The notes below the pieces were generated by a model, which was not told where the DNA came from, did not search any database, and saw nothing but the letters and a program-made list of their open reading frames with translations. 64,000 nucleotides of DNA from Pyramidobacter piscolens W5455 (GTDB taxonomy: Bacteria; Synergistota; Synergistia; Synergistales; Dethiosulfovibrionaceae): NCBI RefSeq assembly GCF_000177335.1, contig NZ_ADFP01000135.1:37907-101906 (forward strand), in the 5' to 3' direction. How positions within the stretch are numbered: the stretch's first letter is position 1; each line of letters opens with the position of its first letter. Positions 31,777 through 40,878 of this stretch are shown piece by piece. The position numbers were made by a program, and so were the translations under genes.

Positions 31777-33711
31777 TTACATCGAGACGGATGCGTTTTT
31801 GGCGTTGAGAATCTTCCGGCAGAAAATATAAAGCGCGATGATCGCCGCCGTCCCGCCCAGAGAGATCGCGGAACTCTTCCACATGGAAGCGATCCCGAAG
31901 GCGGCAAAAAGAACGCGGCTCCACATCGGAATCTTGCCGCCGCAGTAGCCGGTGAAACTGAAGCCGATGCCGAACACCAACGTCACGCCGCTGATGATGG
32001 AAATGACGTTGTGCGTCCAGTCGAGTTGGAGCAGCAGACCGCCGTCGTAACAGAACGCAAAGGGAATGACGAAGGCCAAAAATCCCAGCCGGCAGGCGGC
32101 CCATCCCGTCTTGTTGGGCGAATCCTCGGCGATGGACGCCGCGGCGTACGCGGCAAGGGCGACGGGAGGCGTGATGTTGGAGATGATCGCATAATAGAAC
32201 ACGAACATGTGGGCGGCGATGCTGTTGAAGTGAAGCTGACCGAGCGCCGGAACGCTCAATGACGCCGCGAGAATGTAGGCGCTCGTCGTCGGCAGCCCCA
32301 TGCCGAGGATCAGACAGACCACGGCGATCAGCAGCAGCGTGAGCACGGGAATGCCGTGGGACACCGAAAGGACCGCACTGACGATTTTCGGGCCGATGCC
32401 GGAAAGAGCTATGGCTCCGAGAACGAAGCCGGCCGAAGCGCAGGCGGTGCAGACCACGGGGATTCCTTTGGCGCCGTCGTGAATGGCGCGCAGGATGCCC
32501 TTTGGCCCCATGCGGCGCTTGGGATTGGGCAGCGAAACGCCCCAGGCCAAGACGATGCCGGCGATGGCGGCATACATGGGCGTGTAGCCGTCGAGGAGCA
32601 GATAGACGAGAAGAATTATGGGCGACATCATGTAGGCGCGTTTCAGCACGCTCTTTTTCTCGGGCAGCTCTTCGGGCGGCAGCCCCCTGAGCCCGTCGCG
32701 CTTGGCGGTCAAGTGGACCATGACGAGGACGGCGGCGTAGTAGAGCAGCGCCGGAAGAATCGCGGCGACGACGATCCGGCTGAAGGGAACGTTGAGGAAC
32801 GAAGCCATCACGAAAGCTCCGGCTCCCATAACCGGCGGCATGATCTGACCGCCGGAACTTGCCACGGCTTCGACCGCGCCCGCAAAATAGGGCTTGTAGC
32901 CGATGCGCTTCATGAGGGGAATCGTGAACGTTCCCGTGCCGTACACATTGGCGACGGCGGAACCGGAGATCGAGCCGAAAAGACAGGAACTGACGACCGC
33001 GATTTTGGCGGGACCGCCGGCCTGAGTTCCCGTGAAGGCCTGAGCGAATTCCATGAAATACTCGCCGACGCCGCTGTTCTCGAGAAAGCCGCCGAAGATC
33101 AGGAAGATCATGACCAGCGTCGCCGAAACGCCCAGCGAAGACGAGTAAATGCCCTCGTCGGTCAGGTACATTTCCTCGATCAAAAGTTTGAAAGCGCCCG
33201 AGAACCAGTCGCAGAAATTGGCGAGAGAGAAGTTGCCCAGCGTCCCGCTCTGCGTGGCGATGTCGGTCATCATGTAATACATGCAGTAGCCCATAAAAGC
33301 GAGCGAGACGAGAATGATGGGAAGCCCCACGGCGCGGCGAGTCGCCTCAATCAAAGCGAGGACGACGATCGTGCCGAGAATCAGCTGGATTGCCGTAATC
33401 TCGTCGACGCCGATCATGCGCTCGACGATCATGTTGTAGTTGAGCATGATATAGATGCCGGGCACAGCGGAAACAACAGCGAAACACCAGTCGTACCACG
33501 GCACGGCCGTCTGGGGCTGCGCCGATTTTTTGTTTTCGAACATGGGATAGACGACGAAGACCATCGGCAGGACCCATGTGAGGTGAATCGCTCTTTGAAG
33601 GTACGCTTCGAAGGCTCCGAAAACCGCGGTATAAAGGTGAAAGATCCCCATGGTCAGTACGTAAAGCCACAGACCTTTCGCAACGATTCCATCGAGTTTC
33701 CTTTTTGTCAT
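31777..33711 (-). CDS. TRAP transporter fused permease (4TM-12TM type)
   Basis: The 644-residue permease fuses the small DctQ-like and large DctM-like subunits. Four N-terminal membrane segments (to about residue 155) are followed by a large permease part with the re-entrant motifs GSISGSAVANVYGTGTFTIP and GMGLPTTSAYILA. Fused permeases of this kind work with TAXI binding proteins, and the TAXI gene lies just upstream. Uptake is driven by an ion gradient. The substrate is not evident; family members take up organic acids or amino acids. The two genes are separated by a 175-nt gap with a hairpin. Confidence 0.93.
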   Translation of the reverse strand: MTKRKLDGIVAKGLWLYVLTMGIFHLYTAVFGAFEAYLQRAIHLTWVLPMVFVVYPMFENKKSAQPQTAVPWYDWCFAVVSAVPGIYIMLNYNMIVERMIGVDEITAIQLILGTIVVLALIEATRRAVGLPIILVSLAFMGYCMYYMMTDIATQSGTLGNFSLANFCDWFSGAFKLLIEEMYLTDEGIYSSSLGVSATLVMIFLIFGGFLENSGVGEYFMEFAQAFTGTQAGGPAKIAVVSSCLFGSISGSAVANVYGTGTFTIPLMKRIGYKPYFAGAVEAVASSGGQIMPPVMGAGAFVMASFLNVPFSRIVVAAILPALLYYAAVLVMVHLTAKRDGLRGLPPEELPEKKSVLKRAYMMSPIILLVYLLLDGYTPMYAAIAGIVLAWGVSLPNPKRRMGPKGILRAIHDGAKGIPVVCTACASAGFVLGAIALSGIGPKIVSAVLSVSHGIPVLTLLLIAVVCLILGMGLPTTSAYILAASLSVPALGQLHFNSIAAHMFVFYYAIISNITPPVALAAYAAASIAEDSPNKTGWAACRLGFLAFVIPFAFCYDGGLLLQLDWTHNVISIISGVTLVFGIGFSFTGYCGGKIPMWSRVLFAAFGIASMWKSSAISLGGTAAIIALYIFCRKILNAKNASVSM

Positions 33712-33781
33712 CGACCATCATCCTTTTTTGTCAGCTGCGCGATCTCGTCATGCTACGAGCAAGGAATCTCAGGAAGTACAG

Positions 33782-33810
33782 AAGAAGGCAGGCCTGGAGC
33801 CTGCCTTCTT
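33782..33810 (-). promoter_or_regulatory. Intercistronic hairpin between binding protein and permease
   Basis: A perfect 12-bp stem (33782-33793 with 33799-33810) with a 5-nt loop and no T-run. It lies after the binding-protein stop. It likely protects the 3' end of that part of the message, so that the binding protein is made in excess, which is inference. Confidence 0.5.
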
Positions 33811-33886
33811 GGGGATTTCCCCGTTCGCGCTTCGATATTTTTTTTGAGACGATTTGCGGCGCGCGCCCAAGCGGAGCCACGTATCC

Positions 33887-34885
33887 TTATTGGATTTTGC
33901 CGCTGGCCTCGTTCCAGAACTTCACGGCGCCGGGATGAGACTCGAGCCCCTTGGCGGGAACGGCCGTCTTGGGATCGAGCTCGGCGATATCCTTCACGCC
34001 CTTGGCCAGCATTTCCACGTTGTTGTACATGGATTTGCAGAGATCGTAAACGACCTGATCGTCGAGATCGCCGCGCACCACGATACTTGTGTAGTCGCCG
34101 ACGACTTTGACGGGCTCGGCGCTGGCGGGAACGGACTTGTAAATGCCGGGGTCGATCAGGAAGGTGACGGTGCCGATCGCTTCACCCACTTTGTCCAGCG
34201 CTTCCTGGCTCATACCGAGCAGGACGACGTCGGTGGTGCTTTCGATCTGCATGACGATCGCGGCGACTTTGCCGACGGAGAAGGCGAACACGTCAAGGTG
34301 ATTGTCCGCGATCAGATCCGCGCCGCCCGAATAGGAGGCGTACTCGACCGTGCCGCCCCATTCTTTGAACGCTTTGCGGTAGTCGATGCCGAATCCAGAC
34401 TCGAAAACGTTCTTGACGACGAATTCGGATCCCGTGCCCGTCTTCAGCGTGGCAAAACGGAAGGCGAGCTTCTTGTTGACCAGATCGTCGACGGTCTTGA
34501 TGCCGTTCTTCTCGGCAAAGTCCTTGCGGGCGATGAAGTAGGTGTATTGAGTGTACAGGTTGGCAAGGAGCTTGGCGTTGTCGCTTTTCGTTTTGAACGT
34601 GCCGAGGTCGGTGCCCTTCTGAGCCACGGCAATCATGGAAGTGTTGGAGAAGCCGAGATCGCCCTTTCTCATGTGCGCGTTGATGATGTTGGCGACCGCG
34701 CCGCCCGTGACGCTGGTGGTGGGCATGACTTCCTTGCTCCAGAGATCGGCCAGCTCTCCTCCCAGAGCGAACCAGTTGCCGCCCGGAGGTCCCGCCATAA
34801 ATTTGAGCTGCGCCGGCGTGTCAGCCCCGGCAGCGCTCCCCCAAAGTGCGGAAAGAACGACACACAACGCCAATATTTTCTTCAT
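33887..34885 (-). CDS. TAXI-family TRAP transporter solute-binding protein
   Basis: The 332-residue periplasmic protein has a signal peptide (about 1-20, ending GSAAGA) and the TAXI-type start FMAGPPGGNWFALGGELADL, then the family's FSNTSMIAVAQKG and TGSEF regions. It captures the substrate for the fused permease encoded downstream. GAGGAGGT lies upstream of the ATG, and the promoter is about 120 bp upstream. The ligand cannot be read from the sequence. Confidence 0.93.
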   Translation of the reverse strand: MKKILALCVVLSALWGSAAGADTPAQLKFMAGPPGGNWFALGGELADLWSKEVMPTTSVTGGAVANIINAHMRKGDLGFSNTSMIAVAQKGTDLGTFKTKSDNAKLLANLYTQYTYFIARKDFAEKNGIKTVDDLVNKKLAFRFATLKTGTGSEFVVKNVFESGFGIDYRKAFKEWGGTVEYASYSGGADLIADNHLDVFAFSVGKVAAIVMQIESTTDVVLLGMSQEALDKVGEAIGTVTFLIDPGIYKSVPASAEPVKVVGDYTSIVVRGDLDDQVVYDLCKSMYNNVEMLAKGVKDIAELDPKTAVPAKGLESHPGAVKFWNEASGKIQ

Positions 34886-35004
34886 TCACACAGACCTCCT
34901 CATTGTATTTTATTCATACGGGATCTTATTATAATTAAGCGTGGAAAGCGATGGATCCGCGAACGTCCCCTCGTGCGCAATGCCCGGACCTCCGTACTTT
35001 CCAA

Positions 35005-35034
35005 AGTATACTAGCGCTCTGGGATTTGTGTCAA
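35005..35034 (-). promoter_or_regulatory. Promoter of the TRAP operon
   Basis: On the minus strand, TTGACA (plus coordinates 35029-35034), an 18-bp spacer and TATACT (35005-35010). It predicts a 5' UTR of about 110 nt. A second TATAAT (34929-34934) lies closer to the gene. Confidence 0.75.
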
Positions 35035-35134
35035 GAAGCAACTTTTCAATATGTATTTTTTGTTTTTCGCTCGCCGTCTTTCACTGGAAGCCAAAGGGCG
35101 GCAATTATCCCGGCAAGCGAAAAAACTCCGCAGA

Positions 35135-35143
35135 TGGTACAAT
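35135..35143 (+). promoter_or_regulatory. Extended -10 promoter for the HAD gene
   Basis: TGGTACAAT without a clear -35, in the 326-bp divergent gap between the binding-protein and HAD genes. The rest of the gap holds the TRAP promoter and no gene that I can see. Confidence 0.45.
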
Positions 35144-35211
35144 GAGGGATATTCGAAACGACGGCATGAATCCAGCGTTCTAACGCTTACGAGAAAGAGA
35201 GGCGAGTCCCT

Positions 35212-35850
35212 TTGCGGCGAGGCATCGTATTTGATTTCGATCTGACGCTGGTCGACAGCGCCGGGGGAATCTGCGCAAACTTAAACGCTCTGGCCGCAGA
35301 GAAAAAACTGCGGCGCCTGCAGCTTGCCGAAGTGCGCCGGACGATCGGCTGGGCGCTGGCCGACGCGATGCGGTCTTTCTGGGGAGACGGCCCCATAGAA
35401 GAGGAATGGCTGCCGCGCTACCGTTCGTTTTTTGAGGAACGGAATTATGCCGGCGTCGTGCCTTTTCCGGAAACCGTGCCGGCTCTCAGGAAATTGCGCT
35501 TGCGCGGAGCGCGGCTGGGGATCGCCACAAACCGTCTCACCCCGCTGGGAATCGTGCGGGCGGCGGGGCTGGATACGCTCTGTCCGATCATCGTCGGGAT
35601 CGATGGATTCAGTCCCAAACCGGATCCGGCGATCGTTCTGGAGGCGCTGCGGCAAATGGGGCTGAAAGCCGACGAAGGCGTTTACGTCGGCGATACGGAT
35701 ATCGACATGAAAACGGCGGTCAACGCCGGAGTCGCCGGCGTCGGCGTGACGACCGGCAATCATGATGCGACGGCGCTGAAGGAAAGCGGCGCTTCGCATG
35801 TCATCGAGAATCTCAGCGAATTGCCGGAGCTGTGGGAGGAAATAAAATGA
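35212..35850 (+). CDS. HAD-superfamily phosphatase, phosphoglycolate-phosphatase-like
   Basis: The 212-residue HAD hydrolase has motif I DFDLTLVDS (nucleophile Asp within residues 8-10), a helical cap, motif II ATNR, Lys in FSPKPDP and motif IV VGDTDIDMKTAVNAG. Its subclass resembles Gph and PpaX. The start appears to be TTG, with AGAGAGGCGAG upstream. The stop overlaps the next gene as ATGA, so the two are translationally coupled. The substrate is unproven. Confidence 0.83.
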   Translation: MRRGIVFDFDLTLVDSAGGICANLNALAAEKKLRRLQLAEVRRTIGWALADAMRSFWGDGPIEEEWLPRYRSFFEERNYAGVVPFPETVPALRKLRLRGARLGIATNRLTPLGIVRAAGLDTLCPIIVGIDGFSPKPDPAIVLEALRQMGLKADEGVYVGDTDIDMKTAVNAGVAGVGVTTGNHDATALKESGASHVIENLSELPELWEEIK

Positions 35851-37637
35851 ATCGGAGAAGCGTCAATCCTTTTGCAAGACGAATGGGAGAAGGCTCCGTC
35901 GGCTGGCGGCAGTGGAACGCGGAAACTCTTCGGCGCGCCGCGTCTCTTGACCGTCCGCTCTGCCTGTGTGTGATCAACAACGGCAGCCGCTGGAGCCACA
36001 TGATGAAGGCCAATTTCGAGGAACCAGAGATCATCGGAATGCTCAACAACGACTTCATTCCCGTGCTGGCCGACAGCGACGACGTGCCTCATCTCGCGCT
36101 GGCCGCCCGCGCCATGGCGCAGATCATGCTTGGCCACGCCGGCTGGCCGCTGTTCATCTTCATGACGCCGGAGAAAAAACCGATCTTCGCCTGCTCGTAC
36201 CTGCCCAAGCAAAGCGAGATCCCCGAAAGTCCCGGATTGCTCGAGGTCCTGCGGCGCATCAAGTGGCTGTGGCTGATGAAGCGGCCGCAGATCGACGAAG
36301 CGTCCGCCAGTTACGGGGCTCAGCTCGAAGAAGCGCTTTCGCCGTATACGGCGCCGCTCGAAGAGGGGCTTGAGGCGCGGGCCGCCGGGCAACTGCTCGC
36401 GGAAATGGACCTCCAAAACGGCGGCTGGGGGACGGCCCCGAAATTTCCCCAGGCCCCGAAACTGCTTTTGTGTTCCTATCTCGGGCGGAAAAGCGAAAAG
36501 CTCCGCGTCCATTTTGACCGCTCCCTGGCGGCGCTGTTCAGGGAGGGGCTGTACGACCATCTCGATGCCGGCTTTCATGATTACTGTTGCGACCAGAAAT
36601 GGCAAATTCCTTATCTGGGGAAGCATCTTGCCCAGAACGCGGCCGTTCTGGACGTATTTGTCGAGGCGCTGAGGAAAGCCCCCAATCCCGTCTACCGTGA
36701 AGTCGTCGAGGGAAGCATCGTTCTGCTGAGGCGCACCTTGAGCGAAGAAAACGGGCTGCTGTGTTCCGGGGACGACGTCCGCGACATGAGCGCCATCGAT
36801 CGCTACTATTTGTGGAGCAAAGACGAAATCGACGGGCTTCTTCACGAAGGCTCGGACGCCTTCTGCCGCGTCTATGGGGTCACTTCCGAAGGAAATTACA
36901 GCGATCCGCTGACACAGAAAAAGACCGGCGGAAATGTTTTGCGTCTCTCTGCAATGCCTGAAAGCGATGAACATGCTCTCGAGCTTTGGGAAAAGACCGA
37001 AAGCGCGCGGAGAATCCTGAGGGAATGCCGTTCGCGCCGGAAGGTTCCGGAAAAGGAAGCGCGCATTTCGGTGAAAGCCAACGCTTGTTTCGCGGCCGTG
37101 CTTGCGCAAGCCTCCGGCGTCTTGGGACGGAAAGAGTATCAGGAGCAGGCCGAGGAGATCATGAAGAGTCTGTCAGCCGCGGCGGTTTCACGGGACGAGC
37201 TCTGCCATACGCTTTACGACGGCGTTCGCGACGGCGAAGGCGGACTGGAAGACTATGCGTCTTTTATATGGGCAAGTCTGAAGCTGTATCAGGCATCGGG
37301 CTCCGCGTCATGGCTTGGGGCCGCCGAAACGTGGAGCGCGAGGGCCGATGAACTTTTCGGGGCTTGCGGGGCAATGCGCCTTGTCCGGGAGGGAACTCTC
37401 GAGATCCTACCGGCGTGGGATGCCGGCGACGATTTTTTGCCCTCGGGAAACGGCATGATGGCGAACAATCTGCTCGAGCTGTATCGCGCCACCGCAGACG
37501 AACGATGGCTGACGCGCGCGCAGAGTATCGTCGATGCTTTTGGCGGAGCGCTCAACGAATATCCGGCGGCATGCGCCTCGCTCACGCTGGGGGCTTTGAA
37601 GCTGGAGAATCTGCTCCGGAGAAAAAACGGCCTATAA
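35847..37637 (+). CDS. Thioredoxin-domain protein of the YyaL/SSP411 type lacking the CxxC cysteines
   Basis: The 596-residue protein has an N-terminal thioredoxin-like domain (about 15-135) followed by an (alpha/alpha)6-barrel-like region that includes GGWGTAPKFPQAPKLL, GLYDHLDAGFHDY and HLAQNAAVLDVF, the standard words of the DUF255/YyaL family. Family members carry CHWCH at the thioredoxin active site. Here the same place reads SRWSH (S47 and S50), and the following DREERPD-like segment is DSDDVPH. Redox activity is therefore unlikely. GGGAGGAAA lies before the ATG, which overlaps the HAD stop. The family's function is not well known. Confidence 0.82.
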   Translation: MNRRSVNPFARRMGEGSVGWRQWNAETLRRAASLDRPLCLCVINNGSRWSHMMKANFEEPEIIGMLNNDFIPVLADSDDVPHLALAARAMAQIMLGHAGWPLFIFMTPEKKPIFACSYLPKQSEIPESPGLLEVLRRIKWLWLMKRPQIDEASASYGAQLEEALSPYTAPLEEGLEARAAGQLLAEMDLQNGGWGTAPKFPQAPKLLLCSYLGRKSEKLRVHFDRSLAALFREGLYDHLDAGFHDYCCDQKWQIPYLGKHLAQNAAVLDVFVEALRKAPNPVYREVVEGSIVLLRRTLSEENGLLCSGDDVRDMSAIDRYYLWSKDEIDGLLHEGSDAFCRVYGVTSEGNYSDPLTQKKTGGNVLRLSAMPESDEHALELWEKTESARRILRECRSRRKVPEKEARISVKANACFAAVLAQASGVLGRKEYQEQAEEIMKSLSAAAVSRDELCHTLYDGVRDGEGGLEDYASFIWASLKLYQASGSASWLGAAETWSARADELFGACGAMRLVREGTLEILPAWDAGDDFLPSGNGMMANNLLELYRATADERWLTRAQSIVDAFGGALNEYPAACASLTLGALKLENLLRRKNGL

Positions 37638-37748
37638 GAGCTCCGTAATGGCGCCGGAACAGCGTTCCCTCGACGTCTCCCGCACGGCACCTTGGGAACA
37701 TGCCGAACGGTTTTTCGCCCGCCGGCGGAGGCGCGAAAATCTTTTTTG

Positions 37749-37757
37749 TGGTAGAAT
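37749..37757 (+). promoter_or_regulatory. Extended -10 promoter ahead of nrdJ
   Basis: TGGTAGAAT within TTTTTTGTGGTAGAAT. It lies about 75 nt before a terminator-like hairpin and about 275 nt before nrdJ. Confidence 0.5.
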
Positions 37758-37833
37758 ACTCGGCGTTGCTCCTCCATACGCCGGATGATAAAAACAGAAA
37801 AGGCACGCTATGTGCGCAAATGAAATAGAGGAG

Positions 37834-37882
37834 TTCCCGGTTTCCGTCTCTTTCGGACAGAGGCCGGGATTCTTTTGTTTTT
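37834..37882 (+). terminator. Terminator or attenuator in the nrdJ leader
   Basis: An outer stem TCCCGG/CCGGGA (37835-37840 with 37864-37869) and an inner CTCT/AGAG stem are followed by TTTT-G-TTTTTTT. With the promoter at 37749 it defines a transcript of about 115-120 nt. The remaining gap to 38030 is AT-rich with no recognised riboswitch or gene. Confidence 0.6.
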
Positions 37883-38030
37883 TTGCGTATTTAGTGTTTT
37901 TGGGATTTAAGTCAATACTATTTCTAGTGGCGTTTTTTGCCGGGACGAGGTAGAATGATTTTGGCCGTTTCGTAAAAGATCCGCACAGAGAATTCACTTT
38001 TAAAAATTCCACAGAACGGGAGACCTGTCC

Positions 38031-40715
38031 ATGTATAAATCGATGAAGGAGCGCTTTCGGGATTCGCTGGATATGGGGTTGCTTGAAAATCCTCTGGTGC
38101 CGCGCCAGTCGGAGAACGCGCGCTGGCTTCTGGAGCAGCGCTATTTCGCCGACCGTTACGACCCGGAGACGGGCGGGCTGCGCAAGGAGCGCAGTTTCGA
38201 GGAATTCGCGCGCCGCGTCTCGCGCATCGTTTGCACGGCCGAGAGCCTGTACCGCGGGGCCGACGAGATCGAATGGATCCGCCGGCTGGAAAAAAATCTT
38301 TTTGCCGATCTCGTGGAGGGACGCTTCATCTTCAACTCGCCCTGCCTTTTCGCTTCCGGCGCGGGCATGACTCGCGTGCCGGAACTGGCGGAGCTGATCT
38401 ACCGCTCGCCCGACGAGATGGAGCTGGCGGACTACCGCCGCCTTTACGACGGCAAGACGGACAACCAGCAGCTCTTCGCGTGTTTCGTGATCGACATTCC
38501 CGACAGCATCGAGGGCATCTTCGACTCGGTGCGCGCCGCCGCCGTGATCAGCAAGTACGGCGGCGGCGTGGGCGGTAACTTCGGCCGTCTGCGCGAACGC
38601 GGCGCCGATATCAAGGGCGGCACCGGCGGCAAGGCGTCCGGTCCCGTCTCGTTCATGGAGACGTGGAACACCATGGGCTGCGTCGTGGTGCAGGGCGGCC
38701 GCCGCCGCGCCGCGCTGATGGGGATGCTCCCCGACGACCATCCCGACATCGAACAGTTCATGGACGCCAAGACGGAGGAGGGCAAGCTGTCGTACTTCAA
38801 CATTTCCGTCTGCGTTTCCGACGAGCTGGTCGGCGCCGCGCGCGAGAAGCGCCCCTTCGCGCTTCGTTCCCGCGCCAACGGCAAGGTCGTGCGCACGGTC
38901 TCCGGCGACGAACTTTGGAACAAACTGTGCCAGAACGCCTGGCGTCGCGGCGATCCCGGCGTTTTCTTCATCGACCGCGCCAACGACGACAATCTGCTCA
39001 AGCTGTCGGGGGATTTCGACATCGAATCAACCAACCCCTGCGGCGAGCAGCCGCTGCCGACGTACACGAGCTGCAATCTCGGCTCCGTCAATTTGGTCAA
39101 ATTTGTCCGTCCCGACGAGACGGGACGCCAAAGCTTCGACATGGAAGGTTTCATGGATCAGGTGTACCGGTCCATCTACTATCTCGACCTCGTCATCGAC
39201 GCCACCAGCTACCCGCTGCAGCGCATCGGCGAGCGCACCAAGCGCATCCGTCCCGTGGGGCTGGGGTTGATGGGGCTGGCCGACGCGGCGATTCTGAGCG
39301 GCGACGTCTACGGCTCCGAATCGTTCAAGAGTTTCTGCGATTCGCTGGGCGCGCACATGGCCGGCGCGGCGCTGATGGCGACGGTCGATGCGGTCGCGCA
39401 CATGGGCAAAGAACCTTTTTCCGAGAGTTTCGCCGTGGCGAGACTGTTCGAAGAAGAGCACCGCGCCCACGGCGGCGAGCTCTTCGCGCGCCAATGGATC
39501 GACGAAATGGATTTGAATTCCTATCGCGAGTTCATCGCCCGGATGCGGACGCACGGTCAAGTGCCCTACACGCTGCTGAACACGCTGGAAATTTTGCCGG
39601 ACGTGCTCGGCGACGAGGCGCTGCCCGAGCTGAAGCGTCTGATGACGGCGCTGCTGGAAGGAAAGCTGCGCAACAGCCGACGCCTTTCCATCGCGCCGAC
39701 CGGCTCGATCTCGATGATCTTCGACAGCTCGGCGGGCATTGAGCCGAACTTTGCCTGGCGCTGGAGCCGCAAGGTGATGAAGTCCGACGGCGACGGCTGG
39801 GAAGTGCGCGAGTACTTCCACCCGCTGATCACGCAAAAGGAAGCGGACGAGCTGCGCGGTTCGGGCGTCATTTCCGATCCGCGCTACGTGACGGCGTACG
39901 ACATTTCACCGGAGCAGCACGTGGACGTGACAGGCATCTTCGCGCGCTACGTGGACAGCGGCATCAGCAAGACCGTCAACCTGTCTTCGTCGGCCACCGT
40001 GGACGACGTGCGCAAGGTGTACGAGACTTGCTACGACATGGGCTGCAAGGGTATCACGATCTACCGCGACGGCTCGCGCGACAACCAGCCCATCGAGACG
40101 AAGAAGGAAAGCGAATCCAAGAGCGAAGCGCCGGCCACGGTGACGCGGGCCGAAGCTGAGGAAAAACCGAGCGCCGAGGAGTCGTCACAGCCGGCGGGGC
40201 TGGAACGCGCCGCCGAGGAGCACGAACACGTTCCTTACAGCAGCAAGGTGAAGCAGCGCTCCACGCCGATCGTCTTCGGCAAGACGATCAAGGACCGCAC
40301 GCCCTGGGGCAGTCTCTGGGTGACGCTGAACTACGACGGCAACGAGCCGTTCGAAGTGTTCGCCTCGCTGGGCAAGAGCGGCTCGGAGCTGAAAGCCATG
40401 ACCGAAGCGATCTCGCGAGTGATCTCCATCGGCCTGCGCTCGGGCTGCCATTTGGAGGATTTTATCGGCACGCTGCGCGGCATATCCGGCAAGGAATACT
40501 GGATGTTCGACTGCGACGACGATGAAATGGTGCGCTCGATCCCCGACGCCGTGGCGCTGCTGCTGCAGAAACTGATCGAACAACGGAGCGGCGCGGCGGC
40601 GAAAGGCGCGGGCGAGCCGCGCAGCGAGCTGATCTGTCCCGAATGCGGCGCGCCGATGGAAATGGTGGCCGGCTGCGCGTATTGTTTCAGCTGCGGCTAT
40701 TCCCCCTGCAAATAA
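38031..40715 (+). CDS. nrdJ: Adenosylcobalamin-dependent (class II) ribonucleotide reductase
   Basis: The 894-residue enzyme makes deoxyribonucleotides with a B12-derived radical. It needs no oxygen and no R2 subunit, which suits an anaerobe. Visible: FNSPCLF with Cys105 (redox pair), SKYGGGVGGNFG, the radical-site NPCGEQPLPTYTSCNLGS, and the late APTGSIS. A Glu/Ser-rich linker (about residues 690-740) joins a domain related to vitamin-B12-dependent RNR C-termini and a terminal zinc ribbon (CPECGAPM ... CFSCGYSPC). GGGAG lies before the ATG. No B12 riboswitch is evident in the leader. Confidence 0.95.
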   Translation: MYKSMKERFRDSLDMGLLENPLVPRQSENARWLLEQRYFADRYDPETGGLRKERSFEEFARRVSRIVCTAESLYRGADEIEWIRRLEKNLFADLVEGRFIFNSPCLFASGAGMTRVPELAELIYRSPDEMELADYRRLYDGKTDNQQLFACFVIDIPDSIEGIFDSVRAAAVISKYGGGVGGNFGRLRERGADIKGGTGGKASGPVSFMETWNTMGCVVVQGGRRRAALMGMLPDDHPDIEQFMDAKTEEGKLSYFNISVCVSDELVGAAREKRPFALRSRANGKVVRTVSGDELWNKLCQNAWRRGDPGVFFIDRANDDNLLKLSGDFDIESTNPCGEQPLPTYTSCNLGSVNLVKFVRPDETGRQSFDMEGFMDQVYRSIYYLDLVIDATSYPLQRIGERTKRIRPVGLGLMGLADAAILSGDVYGSESFKSFCDSLGAHMAGAALMATVDAVAHMGKEPFSESFAVARLFEEEHRAHGGELFARQWIDEMDLNSYREFIARMRTHGQVPYTLLNTLEILPDVLGDEALPELKRLMTALLEGKLRNSRRLSIAPTGSISMIFDSSAGIEPNFAWRWSRKVMKSDGDGWEVREYFHPLITQKEADELRGSGVISDPRYVTAYDISPEQHVDVTGIFARYVDSGISKTVNLSSSATVDDVRKVYETCYDMGCKGITIYRDGSRDNQPIETKKESESKSEAPATVTRAEAEEKPSAEESSQPAGLERAAEEHEHVPYSSKVKQRSTPIVFGKTIKDRTPWGSLWVTLNYDGNEPFEVFASLGKSGSELKAMTEAISRVISIGLRSGCHLEDFIGTLRGISGKEYWMFDCDDDEMVRSIPDAVALLLQKLIEQRSGAAAKGAGEPRSELICPECGAPMEMVAGCAYCFSCGYSPCK

Positions 40716-40758
40716 AAGAACACAATGAGCTTTTTCTGTCGAATCTGTAAAACTGTGC

Positions 40759-40764
40759 TATGAT
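40759..40764 (+). promoter_or_regulatory. Possible extended -10 before the S9 peptidase gene
   Basis: TG-C-TATGAT with TG at 40756-40757. It lies upstream of the nrdJ terminator hairpin, so transcription from it would have to pass that hairpin. Confidence 0.3.
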
Positions 40765-40800
40765 TCGATGGAAAAACTCTTTTGAGTTCCATTTTTAAGA

Positions 40801-40848
40801 AAAGCGCCGTCGAAGGCTCGAAAGAGACTCGGCGGCGCTTTGTTTTTT
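40801..40848 (+). terminator. Terminator after nrdJ
   Basis: A 9-bp GC-rich stem (40801-40809 with 40833-40841) is followed by GTTTTTT. Confidence 0.75.
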
Positions 40849-40878
40849 GAAACGATTTTTTTGAGTGGAGGCCTTTCG

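Noticed and set aside
37811..37953. Short frame through the nrdJ leader terminator
   Set aside because: It has no SD and encodes Phe-rich sequence only because it reads through the terminator T-tract.
37638..38030. Cobalamin riboswitch before nrdJ
   Set aside because: I looked for a B12-box-like conserved core in the gap because the enzyme uses B12, but saw none.
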